This document shows positions 1 through 5,842 of a stretch of 6,707 bases of DNA, in pieces. The stretch covers positions 1 to 6,707 of the forward strand of contig CAJCIJ010000270.1 of the NCBI GenBank assembly GCA_903970315.1. Direction: 5' to 3'. The notes beneath the pieces were generated by a model. The model was not told the origin of the DNA. It made no database searches and saw only the letters and a program-made list of their open reading frames with translations. The DNA is from Actinomycetota bacterium (lineage in GTDB: Bacteria > Actinomycetota > Thermoleophilia > Solirubrobacterales > Solirubrobacteraceae). Position 1 is the first letter of the stretch, and each line of letters begins with the position of its first letter. The position numbers were made by a program, and so were the translations under genes.

Positions 1-309
1 GTCGATCGACTCCTGGACGCTCGCCACGATCAGCCGCTCGCCCAGTTCCCGGGCGCGATTGTCGCGCAGGGCGATGACCTCGGGGAAGTTGTGGCCCGTG
101 TCCACGTGCATGAGGGGGAATGGAAAGCGGGCCGGCCGGAACGCCTTCTCGGCGAGACGCAGCAGCACCAGCGAGTCCTTGCCCGCGCTGAACAGCACCA
201 CAGGGCGCTCGAATTCGGCGGCCACCTCACGCATCACGTAGATCGCCTCGGACTCAAGCGCGCGGATGTGGCTGAGCACAGGCCGCCGGGGCTTGATGAG
301 GGTGCTCAC
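1..309 (-). CDS. cysD: Sulfate adenylyltransferase subunit 2 (CysD), N-terminal 103 residues, cut by window edge
   Basis: CysD is the catalytic subunit of ATP sulfurylase. With the GTPase CysN it turns sulfate and ATP into adenylylsulfate (APS) in the cytoplasm, the first step of sulfate assimilation. The visible protein opens VSTLIKPRRPVLSHIRALES and carries the PP-loop ATP-pyrophosphatase motif FSAGKDS (residues 40-46), then LVLLRLAEKAF and the FPLMHVDTGHNFPE stretch (residues 64-77) typical of CysD. The GTG start at 309-307 overlaps the TGA of cysH (308-306) as GTGA. No good Shine-Dalgarno precedes it, so re-initiation after cysH is likely. The rest of the gene (CysD is usually about 300 residues) and probably cysN lie beyond base 1. 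Family assignment is secure. The start codon is inferred from the overlap and from family length. Confidence 0.93.
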   Translation of the reverse strand, partial: MSTLIKPRRPVLSHIRALESEAIYVMREVAAEFERPVVLFSAGKDSLVLLRLAEKAFRPARFPFPLMHVDTGHNFPEVIALRDNRARELGERLIVASVQESID

Positions 310-1064
310 GAGCGCTCGCTCGCGCTGCCCTTGACAGCCTGGCCAAGATCGACGGCTGTGGCGCCAAGATCGACGGGAGGTAACGACGCGGGGTCGACAT
401 GCAGACCGCACTCGGTCTTGGCCGTCCCAGCCCAACGGCCCTCGCGGCCGGTGCCGGGCTGGGTGCACGGGGCGCAGCCGATCGACGAATAGCCCTGGTC
501 GTGCAGCGGGTGGTAGGGAAGGCTTCGCTCATGGATGCGTCGCCACAGGTCGCGCTCGGACCAGCCGGCGAGCGGGTTGTACTTCCACATCCCCCGTGTC
601 TCGTCGAGTTCGCGCAGCGCAATGTCGGCGCGCGTGGGGCTCTGCTCGCGACGCAGTCCCGTCACCCAGGCGTCGGCGCTTCCCAGTGCCTCCTCCAGAG
701 CCGCCACTTTCAGGACCGAGCAGCAGTTTCCAGGGCCGGTCCAGGGACCGCTGGGGCCGCTTGCGTCGTGCACCTCGACGGCAATCCCGAAATGATCCTC
801 GAAGGCCTTCCACGTATCGAGGGTCTCGGGGAACAGGACTCCCGTGTCGATGGTGACGATTCGCACCGGGTTGGGCGCCGGCGCGACCCGCATGAGCTCG
901 TCGATGAGGACCGACTCCTCCTTCTGGAAGGAGCACAGCAGCACAAGGCGATCACCGTGGGCGGCGACAGCCGCTTGCAGAGTCCGTGTGAGATCGTCGG
1001 CGAGGTCCCCCGCCGGCGCACCGGCGCTTGCCCCGAGCTTGGGTGTGTCGGTCAGACTGCGCAC
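306..1064 (-). CDS. cysH: Assimilatory adenylylsulfate (APS) reductase, CysH, 252 aa
   Basis: CysH reduces APS to sulfite and AMP with electrons from thioredoxin. The visible motifs are FQKEESVLIDEL, the IDTGVLFPET loop, CCSVLKV (Cys114-Cys115), GLRREQSPTRA, KYNPLAGWSERDLW, GCAPCT (Cys197, Cys200) and ECGLH (Cys219). The CC...CxxC cysteine set is the [4Fe-4S] signature of bacterial APS reductases; PAPS-specific enzymes lack it. Cys219 is the expected catalytic residue. An open frame continues upstream to about 1451, but the true start is most likely the GTG at 1064-1062: it sits 7 bases after a GAGGAG ribosome-binding site and gives the family's usual length of about 250 residues. The start overlaps the end of the sulfite reductase gene by 13 bases, and the stop overlaps cysD by 4. 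The 33-residue tail after ECGLH contains an internal repeat, VDLGATAVDLG, from a 21-bp duplication. Confidence 0.93.
   Translation of the reverse strand: MRSLTDTPKLGASAGAPAGDLADDLTRTLQAAVAAHGDRLVLLCSFQKEESVLIDELMRVAPAPNPVRIVTIDTGVLFPETLDTWKAFEDHFGIAVEVHDASGPSGPWTGPGNCCSVLKVAALEEALGSADAWVTGLRREQSPTRADIALRELDETRGMWKYNPLAGWSERDLWRRIHERSLPYHPLHDQGYSSIGCAPCTQPGTGREGRWAGTAKTECGLHVDPASLPPVDLGATAVDLGQAVKGSASERS
342..376. repeat. 14-bp direct repeat at 21-bp period in the cysH tail
   Basis: GCCAAGATCGACGG occurs at 342-355 and again at 363-376. The 21-base period is in frame and produces VDLGATA followed by VDLG in the CysH C-terminus. It looks like a recent tandem duplication of seven codons. Confidence 0.8.
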
Positions 1065-2941
1065 TCGCCTTCTCCTCGGATCACCTGGAACGGAACGTCC
1101 CTGTTCCAGTCGATGAACTGGTTCATGGTTTCGATGCTGAAATCGGCTGGCATCGAGAGGTCCTTGACCTGGGCTTCCAGGTGTGCGGTGCCCACGCGCC
1201 CGATGTAGGAGCCCCATGTCTCGCCCTCGGTGTGGTCGGCTTCGTAGTGGCGTATCCAGCGCTCCACGGCATCGGGGATCCGCTTGGATGGCAGCCGGAG
1301 CTTGAGGCGCTGGCCGAATGCAACGCCCTCGCCTTCGAAGGAGCCACCGACGTGTGGGATGTACGCGGGGATCGTATGCTCGCCGACCTTGATGGACGCA
1401 CCGTAGAAGCCTATGGCGCCGAGGTGGTGTTGGCCGCACCCGTTGGGGCACCCGGAGATCTTGATGTGGATGCCGCGCGCCAGCGGGTCCTCGATGGCCA
1501 TCTCTGAGAGCCGCTCGCCCACGGCCTGGTTGAGTCCCATCGAGCTGGTGATCCCCAGCTTGCAGGAGTCGGTGCCAGGGCAGGAGACGACGTCCTCGAT
1601 CTCACGTGAGCCGGGATCGCCGAGGCCGATCTCGCGCAGCGCCTGCCAGACGTCGTAGACGCTCTCCTCGCGCACCCACCGCAGCACGAGGTTCTGCTGG
1701 ACTGTTGTGCGCGCATAGGCCCCCGTGTGGTCGCGCATGATTCGTGCCAGGCCGCGCAGCTGCTCCGGGCTCAGGTCACCGCGGCGGATCTTGACCTCGA
1801 CAGCCACAAAGCCGTCCTGTCTCTGCGCGGCCACGTTTGCGGCGCGGAACCGTTCAAGCTCAGAGACGTCGCCGTTGGGGCTGCCGGCCGAGACCGGTGC
1901 GGCGGGCGCCTGCTCGTCAAAGAGACCCAGCCTGTGCTCGACTGCGAAGTCGCGTTCGGCCACCCAGTCGCCCTGCAACTCCTCCTCGACCTGCCGGCGC
2001 AGCTCGTCAATGCCGAACTTGTCCACGAACACCTTGATTCGCGCCCTGGCGCGATTGACCCGCAGCCACTCCTGACGGTCAAAGATCCGCATCACGGCCT
2101 CGGTGATCTTCAGGTACTCACCGTCGTCAAGGCCCACGAACTCGTACAGCACGGGGGCAAGGCGCGGCATGATCGAGGTTCCCCCGCCCACGAGCATCTG
2201 TGCGCCGCGGATCTCGCCAGGGTTGTCGGGGTCGTCGCTGGGGCGCACGCGTGCACGGAAGGCGATGTCGTGGATCTCGCTGATGGCACGGCCCGCGTCG
2301 GAGCCATCGAAAGCGGTCTTGACCTTGCGCGGCATCGCCTGGGTGGTCGGGTGTCGCACGAAGTAACGAACGTATGCAGCGGCGTACGGGGTCATGTCAA
2401 AGAGCTCGTCGGTCGCCACGCCCGCCCAGGGGTCGCCGGTGACGTTGCGCATCGTGTTGCCGCACCCCTCGCGGCTTGACAGGCCCACCTCACCGAGCTC
2501 GCGGATCGCCTTCTCGACGTCCATCAGGGGCATGTGGTGCACCTGGATGTTCTGGCGCGTGGTCACGTGGCCCTTGCGCAGGGGGACGTACTTCTCGATG
2601 ACGTCGGCAAATGCATCCAGCTGCTCAGCGGTGACCCCGCCGAAGGGCAGCTTGACCCGGATCATCTGGACGTCGCTCTGGCGCTGCCCGTAGACGCCCT
2701 GCTTGAGCCGAAACTTGATGAACTCGGCCTCCGGCGTGCCTCCGTTGAGGAACTGCTGGGCCTCGCTCTTGAAGTCATCGAACTCCCGCACGAGGATTGG
2801 GATGATGTGCCCGGGGACATGCTGGAGAACCTCGGGGTCGGAGAGCGTCCCGCGCGGAGCCAGCTGCGTCACGGCTCCCTCGCCGGCCCCAGGGTCGGCG
2901 GTCGTCGTGGCTGTGTGGTTGGTTGTGGCGGCCGGCTCCAT
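1052..2941 (-). CDS. Siroheme/[4Fe-4S] sulfite reductase, ferredoxin-type (nitrite reductase possible), 629 aa
   Basis: This siroheme enzyme would carry out the six-electron reduction of sulfite to sulfide, supplying sulfide for cysteine synthesis. The two ferredoxin-like half domains are visible: an N-terminal one with KQGVYGQRQ (Tyr84), TTRQNIQVHH (Arg129) and GCGNTMRNVTGDP (Cys160), and a second half beginning near GFVAVEVKIRRGDLS. The cluster/siroheme cysteines are CPGTDSC (Cys454, Cys460) and CPNGC (Cys498, Cys502), the CX5C...CX3C pattern of the family. Length suits a single-chain ferredoxin-dependent enzyme; there is no flavoprotein partner. The ATG at 2941 lies 9 bases after a perfect AGGAGG. 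A TTG at 2947 is in frame but only 3 bases from that site. Residues 2-27 form a Thr/Ala-rich tail of low complexity. Sulfite is preferred over nitrite as substrate because cysH and cysD follow directly. Sequence alone does not separate the two, so no symbol is given (sir or nirA would fit). Confidence 0.92.
   Translation of the reverse strand: MEPAATTNHTATTTADPGAGEGAVTQLAPRGTLSDPEVLQHVPGHIIPILVREFDDFKSEAQQFLNGGTPEAEFIKFRLKQGVYGQRQSDVQMIRVKLPFGGVTAEQLDAFADVIEKYVPLRKGHVTTRQNIQVHHMPLMDVEKAIRELGEVGLSSREGCGNTMRNVTGDPWAGVATDELFDMTPYAAAYVRYFVRHPTTQAMPRKVKTAFDGSDAGRAISEIHDIAFRARVRPSDDPDNPGEIRGAQMLVGGGTSIMPRLAPVLYEFVGLDDGEYLKITEAVMRIFDRQEWLRVNRARARIKVFVDKFGIDELRRQVEEELQGDWVAERDFAVEHRLGLFDEQAPAAPVSAGSPNGDVSELERFRAANVAAQRQDGFVAVEVKIRRGDLSPEQLRGLARIMRDHTGAYARTTVQQNLVLRWVREESVYDVWQALREIGLGDPGSREIEDVVSCPGTDSCKLGITSSMGLNQAVGERLSEMAIEDPLARGIHIKISGCPNGCGQHHLGAIGFYGASIKVGEHTIPAYIPHVGGSFEGEGVAFGQRLKLRLPSKRIPDAVERWIRHYEADHTEGETWGSYIGRVGTAHLEAQVKDLSMPADFSIETMNQFIDWNRDVPFQVIRGEGECAV
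1071..1076 (-). promoter_or_regulatory. Shine-Dalgarno of cysH inside the sulfite reductase gene
   Basis: On the minus strand GAGGAG lies 7 bases before the GTG at 1064. It supports that codon as the cysH start, although the open frame continues far upstream. The site is inside the last codons of the preceding gene, as in a tightly packed operon. Confidence 0.75.
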
Positions 2942-2950
2942 GCGCAAAGA

Positions 2951-2956
2951 CCTCCT
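2951..2956 (-). promoter_or_regulatory. Strong Shine-Dalgarno of the sulfite reductase gene
   Basis: On the minus strand AGGAGG stands 9 bases before the ATG at 2941. It decides the start between that ATG and the in-frame TTG at 2947, which would be only 3 bases away. Confidence 0.8.
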
Positions 2957-2978
2957 GTTCTAGGCGGTTTAGGGCCTG

Positions 2979-2999
2979 CGCCGGGGCTTGGCCCCGGCG
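2979..2999 (-). repeat. Perfect 9-bp inverted repeat (hairpin) in the sulfite reductase leader
   Basis: The arms at 2979-2987 and 2991-2999 are exactly complementary and enclose a 3-base loop (CAA in the transcript). The hairpin is almost all G and C and ends 22 bases before the AGGAGG site. No T-run follows on either strand, so it is not a standard intrinsic terminator. It could be a leader structure, an mRNA-stabilising element or part of an attenuator. Confidence 0.75.
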
Positions 3000-3017
3000 A
3001 TGCGCTGGCAAGTGTCC

Positions 3018-3042
3018 TCGGACTGCAGAGGTATTGGTCCGA
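3018..3042 (-). repeat. 6-bp inverted repeat with 13-base spacer in the same leader
   Basis: TCGGAC and GTCCGA are exact complements at 3037-3042 and 3018-3023, in transcript order. The repeat lies between the AT-rich patch and the GC hairpin. It may be an RNA stem or an operator half-site pair; a 6-bp repeat can also occur by chance. Confidence 0.35.
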
Positions 3043-3045
3043 AAT

Positions 3046-3088
3046 GCTAGCGGCTTTTAGCTATTTATCTAGGCTCGGGGTCCGCCAA
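3046..3088 (-). promoter_or_regulatory. Likely promoter region of the sulfur operon (AT-rich patch)
   Basis: In an otherwise GC-rich window, the minus strand here reads TAGATAAATAGCTAAAAG (3071-3054). Candidate -10 hexamers are TAGATA (3071-3066) and TAGCTA (3063-3058). TTGGCG at 3088-3083 could be a -35, but its spacing to these is 11 and 19 bases, neither ideal. The patch lies 105 or more bases before the ATG, which would leave a leader of roughly 100 bases. The position between two operons and the base composition are the main evidence; the exact hexamers are uncertain. Confidence 0.4.
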
Positions 3089-3116
3089 GCCTGCCTGGGT
3101 CGCAATGGTCCCCGGC

Positions 3117-3350
3117 TCAGGTCATCCAAGGTGTCGGCGCTAAGGGTGCGCCCTTGCGGCTGACGCCCTCCAGTAGCGCTGCGCTCTGCCAGGGGTCAAT
3201 GCCACGGGGACCTGCCCCTGTCGCCGCGTAGCCACCGGTGTCGGCGATAAAGCGCTCAAGGGCTGCGATGATCGCCGCGGCCTCCTCGGCGTCGGCGCGA
3301 GGTCTCGTGAACGATGGTGTGCCGGGATTGTGGGCGCGGGTGCTGGCCAT
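3117..3350 (-). CDS. Small protein, probable acyl-CoA carboxylase epsilon subunit, 77 aa
   Basis: The gene starts with ATG at 3350, 36 bases after the stop of the carboxylase beta gene and in the same direction, and ends with TGA at 3119-3117. The protein has a Pro/Arg-rich start, a predicted helix at residues 19-36 (ADAEEAAAIIAALERF), a glycine-rich linker, then PWQSAALLEGV (residues 53-63). Actinobacterial carboxylase epsilon subunits (AccE/PccE) are similarly tiny, follow the beta gene, have a TPEELAA-type helix and end with a Trp-containing segment. They stabilise the alpha-beta complex. The match here is to that layout and helix style, not to a strict motif, and the usual VVRG opening is absent. 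The ribosome-binding site is weak (GGCGGT, 10 bases before ATG). Alternatively it is an unrelated small protein. That it is coding is more certain than its role. Confidence 0.6.
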   Translation of the reverse strand: MASTRAHNPGTPSFTRPRADAEEAAAIIAALERFIADTGGYAATGAGPRGIDPWQSAALLEGVSRKGAPLAPTPWMT

Positions 3351-3386
3351 GCGTGTGGGGACCGCCTGTGCTGATCGTGCGCCGCG

Positions 3387-4952
3387 CTACAGCGGGATGT
3401 TGCCGTGCTTGCGCGCCGGGCCCGCTTCGCGCTTTGTCTGCAGCGTGTGCAGAGCCTCGATCAGCTTGGGGCGCGTTTCGTGAGGGACGATTACGTCGTC
3501 GATGTACCCACGTTCGGCGGCCGAGTAGGGGTTCGCGAAATGGACCTTGTAGTCGTCGATGAGTTTGCTCCTGCGCTCCTCCGGCGTGGGGCTTGCGGCT
3601 ATGTCGCGCCTGTAGATGATGTTGACTGCACCCTCGGGCCCCATCACGGCAACCTCGGCCGTGGGCCAAGCGAAGTTGAAGTCCGCCAACAGGTGCTTTG
3701 ACGCCATCACGTCGTAGGCCCCGCCGTAGGCCTTGCGAGTGATCACCGTGAGCTTTGGCACGGTGGCCTCGGTGAACGCATACAGGAGCTTTGCCCCGTG
3801 CCTGATGATCCCGCCCCACTCCTGCGCGGTCCCCGGCAGAAACCCAGGCACGTCGCAGAGGGTGATCAGTGGGATGTTGAACGCGTCGCACGTCCGCACG
3901 AAGCGAGCGGCCTTCACCGAGGCGTCGATGTCGAGCACGCCCGCCAACTGGTTGGGCTGGTTGCCCACGATGCCGACCGAGAACCCGTCCATGCGTGCCA
4001 GGCCGCAGATGATGTTGCGCGCGTAGTGCTCGTGGACCTCGAGAAACTCGCCGTCGTCGACGATGCGGCGCACCACGTCGCGCATGTCATACGGCTTGTT
4101 GGGAGAGTCCGGGACCACGTGGTCGAGCTCGAGATCCATGCGATCGGGACTGTCGGCGGTCGCCACTCGCGGGGCGGTCTGGAGGTTGTTTGAGGGCAAG
4201 AAGCTGAGCAGGTACCGGCAATCCTCCAGGCAGGACTCCTCGTCCTCGGCGGCAAAATGGGCCACTCCGGATTTGGAGTTGTGGGACATCGCGCCGCCCA
4301 GCTCCTCAAAGCCGACTTCCTCGCCCGTGACCGTCTTGATCACGTCGGGGCCCGTGATGAACATGTGCGAGGTCTCCTTGACCATCAGGATGAAGTCGGT
4401 GATGGCCGGCGAGTACACGGCGCCCCCCGCGCACGGGCCCATGATCAGGCTGATCTGCGGGATGACGCCGGAGCAGCGGACGTTACGCACGAAGACGTCG
4501 CCGTAGGCGCCAAGAGACACCACGCCCTCCTGAATACGCGCCCCGCCGGAGTCGTTGATGCCGATCACGGGACAGCCGATCTTGGCCGCCAGATCCATGA
4601 TCTTGCACATCTTTTCGCCCATCACCTCGCCCAGCGAGCCGCCGAAAACGGTGAAGTCCTGGCTGAACACGCAGACGCGACGTCCTTCGATGGTGCCGTG
4701 CCCCGTAACGACTGCGTCAGCGAGCGGGCGGTTCTTGTCCATGCCAAATGCTGTCGTGCGGTGGCGTACGAAGGCGTCGAGCTCCTGGAAGGAGCCCGGG
4801 TCCAACAGTCGGTCAATCCGCTCCCGAGCCGTGAGCTTGCCCCGCTCGTGCTGCTTCTCGACGCCTGGGCCCTGCGCATGCAGCGCCTCGGTCCGCAGCG
4901 CCGTCAGCTGCTCCAGACGCTCCTCATAGGTTTCGGGTGCTCGCTCTCGCAT
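3387..4952 (-). CDS. pccB: Acyl-CoA (propionyl-CoA) carboxylase beta / carboxyltransferase subunit, 521 aa
   Basis: The carboxyltransferase moves CO2 from carboxybiotin to an acyl-CoA, here most likely propionyl-CoA to methylmalonyl-CoA. The two crotonase-like halves are complete. The N-half has [19 protein letters not shown] (residues 37-55), [12 protein letters not shown] (133-144) and [12 protein letters not shown] (172-183). The C-half has [16 protein letters not shown] (366-381), [11 protein letters not shown] (406-416) and [12 protein letters not shown] (437-448). Asp414 in GGAYDVM corresponds, as I recall, to the residue linked to propionyl preference in Streptomyces PccB. Length and full motif set match PccB/AccD5-type proteins. 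The ATG at 4952 is the natural family start, but no Shine-Dalgarno stands before it. It follows the SRPBCC gene by 44 bases and precedes an epsilon-like gene by 36. The biotin-carrying alpha subunit is not in the window. The symbol reflects family; substrate is inferred. Confidence 0.93.
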   Translation of the reverse strand: MRERAPETYEERLEQLTALRTEALHAQGPGVEKQHERGKLTARERIDRLLDPGSFQELDAFVRHRTTAFGMDKNRPLADAVVTGHGTIEGRRVCVFSQDFTVFGGSLGEVMGEKMCKIMDLAAKIGCPVIGINDSGGARIQEGVVSLGAYGDVFVRNVRCSGVIPQISLIMGPCAGGAVYSPAITDFILMVKETSHMFITGPDVIKTVTGEEVGFEELGGAMSHNSKSGVAHFAAEDEESCLEDCRYLLSFLPSNNLQTAPRVATADSPDRMDLELDHVVPDSPNKPYDMRDVVRRIVDDGEFLEVHEHYARNIICGLARMDGFSVGIVGNQPNQLAGVLDIDASVKAARFVRTCDAFNIPLITLCDVPGFLPGTAQEWGGIIRHGAKLLYAFTEATVPKLTVITRKAYGGAYDVMASKHLLADFNFAWPTAEVAVMGPEGAVNIIYRRDIAASPTPEERRSKLIDDYKVHFANPYSAAERGYIDDVIVPHETRPKLIEALHTLQTKREAGPARKHGNIPL

Positions 4953-4981
4953 CAGCGGCGGATCTTATCCGCGCGCGTTAT

Positions 4982-4996
4982 CCGGCCCAGTGCCGG
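4982..4996 (-). repeat. 5-bp inverted repeat directly after the SRPBCC stop
   Basis: CCGGC and GCCGG arms with a 5-base loop follow the TAG stop at 4999-4997 (one arm abuts it). There is no T-run, so it is a weak hairpin within the 44-base spacer and not a clear terminator. It may limit readthrough or be chance in GC-rich DNA. Confidence 0.35.
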
Positions 4997-5776
4997 CTAG
5001 GAGCGCGAGAATGGCCGGTGGCGAGCTTCGCCGAGCCTGTCCAGCACGGCGGTCAGCAGCGCGGTGGCCTGCGCGGACTCCGCGACCGGGACAATCGGAC
5101 TGGAAGCTGGCGCGTTAGTCACGGTCAGGAGCGGGTCCGCAGAGGGGGCCGCGGGGGCTGTGGAAGAAGGGGTCAGGGCTGCCTCGGAGGGGGTGTCCGT
5201 CGGCGCGGCGTCGCTCTCCATTTCGTCTGGCACGCGCGCGCGCGCGGCCACTGACTTTGGGACATCCGACAGTGGCTCTCCAACCGGGACGGTCGGAGGG
5301 CTTTCTGGGGCCGGATTGCGCCCGAATCGCTGCCGCAAGCGGGCCATGAAACCTGGCGCGCTTTCGCTCGTCGCGCTCGGTGGGGTGAGCGTTTCCGCGA
5401 CCGGCTCATGAAGCTCTTGGTCGGCGACCGCGGGCTCGGCGCCGGCGTCGGGCTCTGGTAGCTCGCTCTGGTCATGGGCCGGGCTGGGCTCGTCCGCCGG
5501 GTTGGGCTCCCGGGCAACGGCCGGCTCTGACGCCGGCACAGGCTCCTGGAGGGTCATTGAGAGCACCACGGTCGTGCCCCAGCCCGACGGCTTGATCTCC
5601 ACGGTTCCTCGCGCCGAGGATGCCTCCCACTCCACCAGCTGCTCGGGATTGGCGCGCACTATGCGAATCTCGCCCAGTTCGGCTAGGTGGTCTTCGAGCG
5701 TACTGGGGTCGCTGAGCTGACTCCAGAGCTCTGGAGGCGACTTGACGAGCGTGCGCTGGGCCTCAGCGGTGACCAT
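4997..5776 (-). CDS. SRPBCC/START-like domain protein with long disordered Pro/Ala/Glu linker, 259 aa
   Basis: Residues 1-76 look like a shortened SRPBCC (polyketide cyclase/START-like) fold: a first strand (AEAQRTLVKS), two short helices (PPELWSQLSD, STLEDHLAELG), then strands EIRIVRANPEQLVEWEA, ARGTVEIKPSG and GTTVVLSMTL. Residues 77-231 are low in complexity and rich in Pro, Ala, Ser and Glu, with seven EP dipeptides between 78 and 125. A short basic segment, PGFMARLRQRFGRN (141-154), interrupts it. The last 28 residues form a probable helix (SAQATALLTAVLDRLGEARH) ending RPFSRS, which may be the closing helix of the SRPBCC fold carried far from its core. There is no signal peptide or membrane segment, so it is probably cytoplasmic. 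The ATG at 5776 has no strong Shine-Dalgarno. It lies between asd and the carboxylase beta gene, possibly in one operon. Ligand and role are unknown. Confidence 0.8.
   Translation of the reverse strand: MVTAEAQRTLVKSPPELWSQLSDPSTLEDHLAELGEIRIVRANPEQLVEWEASSARGTVEIKPSGWGTTVVLSMTLQEPVPASEPAVAREPNPADEPSPAHDQSELPEPDAGAEPAVADQELHEPVAETLTPPSATSESAPGFMARLRQRFGRNPAPESPPTVPVGEPLSDVPKSVAARARVPDEMESDAAPTDTPSEAALTPSSTAPAAPSADPLLTVTNAPASSPIVPVAESAQATALLTAVLDRLGEARHRPFSRS
5233..5246. repeat. (CG)7 dinucleotide tract inside the SRPBCC gene
   Basis: Seven uninterrupted CG units, preceded by CA, give 16 bases of alternating purine and pyrimidine. They encode the AARARV part of the disordered linker. A gain or loss of one unit would shift the reading frame and remove the C-terminal helix. 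Confidence 0.8.
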
Positions 5777-5842
5777 CGTCTGAAGGTTCGCGCGAGCCCC
5801 GTCGACTCCTTCCCCCGACGCGCGCCGTGCAGGCGCACTGCG

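Larger units (their letters stand above)
2942..3116. other. Intergenic region between the carboxylase and sulfur gene groups
   Basis: This is the longest stretch without a gene. From right to left it holds a G/C-rich segment just after the epsilon-like gene with a weak CGGGG...CCCCG pairing, the AT-rich promoter-like patch, a 6-bp inverted repeat, a perfect 9-bp hairpin and the Shine-Dalgarno of the sulfite reductase gene. I see no credible ORF here and no T-tailed terminator for the upstream group. No SAM or cobalamin riboswitch consensus was recognisable by eye. Confidence 0.7.

Noticed and set aside
311..326. AGCGC/GCGCT hairpin at the cysH-cysD junction
   Set aside because: It is a 5-bp stem in coding sequence made of repeated Ser/Arg/Glu codons; expected by chance at this GC content.
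91..1208. Long plus-strand open frames opposite cysD and cysH
   Set aside because: They lie antisense to genes with full catalytic motifs, show no recognisable domains and have the composition of GC-rich mirror frames.
1065..1451. N-terminal extension of CysH to 381 residues
   Set aside because: The extra Arg/Pro-rich residues are the off-frame reading of the sulfite reductase C-terminus. The GTG at 1064 has a proper ribosome-binding site and gives the family length.
1727..2479. 250-codon plus-strand frame opposite the sulfite reductase gene
   Set aside because: It overlaps conserved siroheme-enzyme sequence on the other strand and has no family resemblance; such antisense frames are common at high GC.
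2979..2999. Intrinsic terminator for the carboxylase group
   Set aside because: The hairpin is strong, but no T-run follows it on either strand, and it sits close to the next gene's ribosome-binding site.
2942..3116. SAM or other known sulfur riboswitch in the leader
   Set aside because: I could not match the conserved core of any known class; two simple stems are not enough.
5825..5840. Terminator after asd (GTGC/GCAC stem)
   Set aside because: It has only 4 base pairs, no T-run, and is followed by a co-directional gene.
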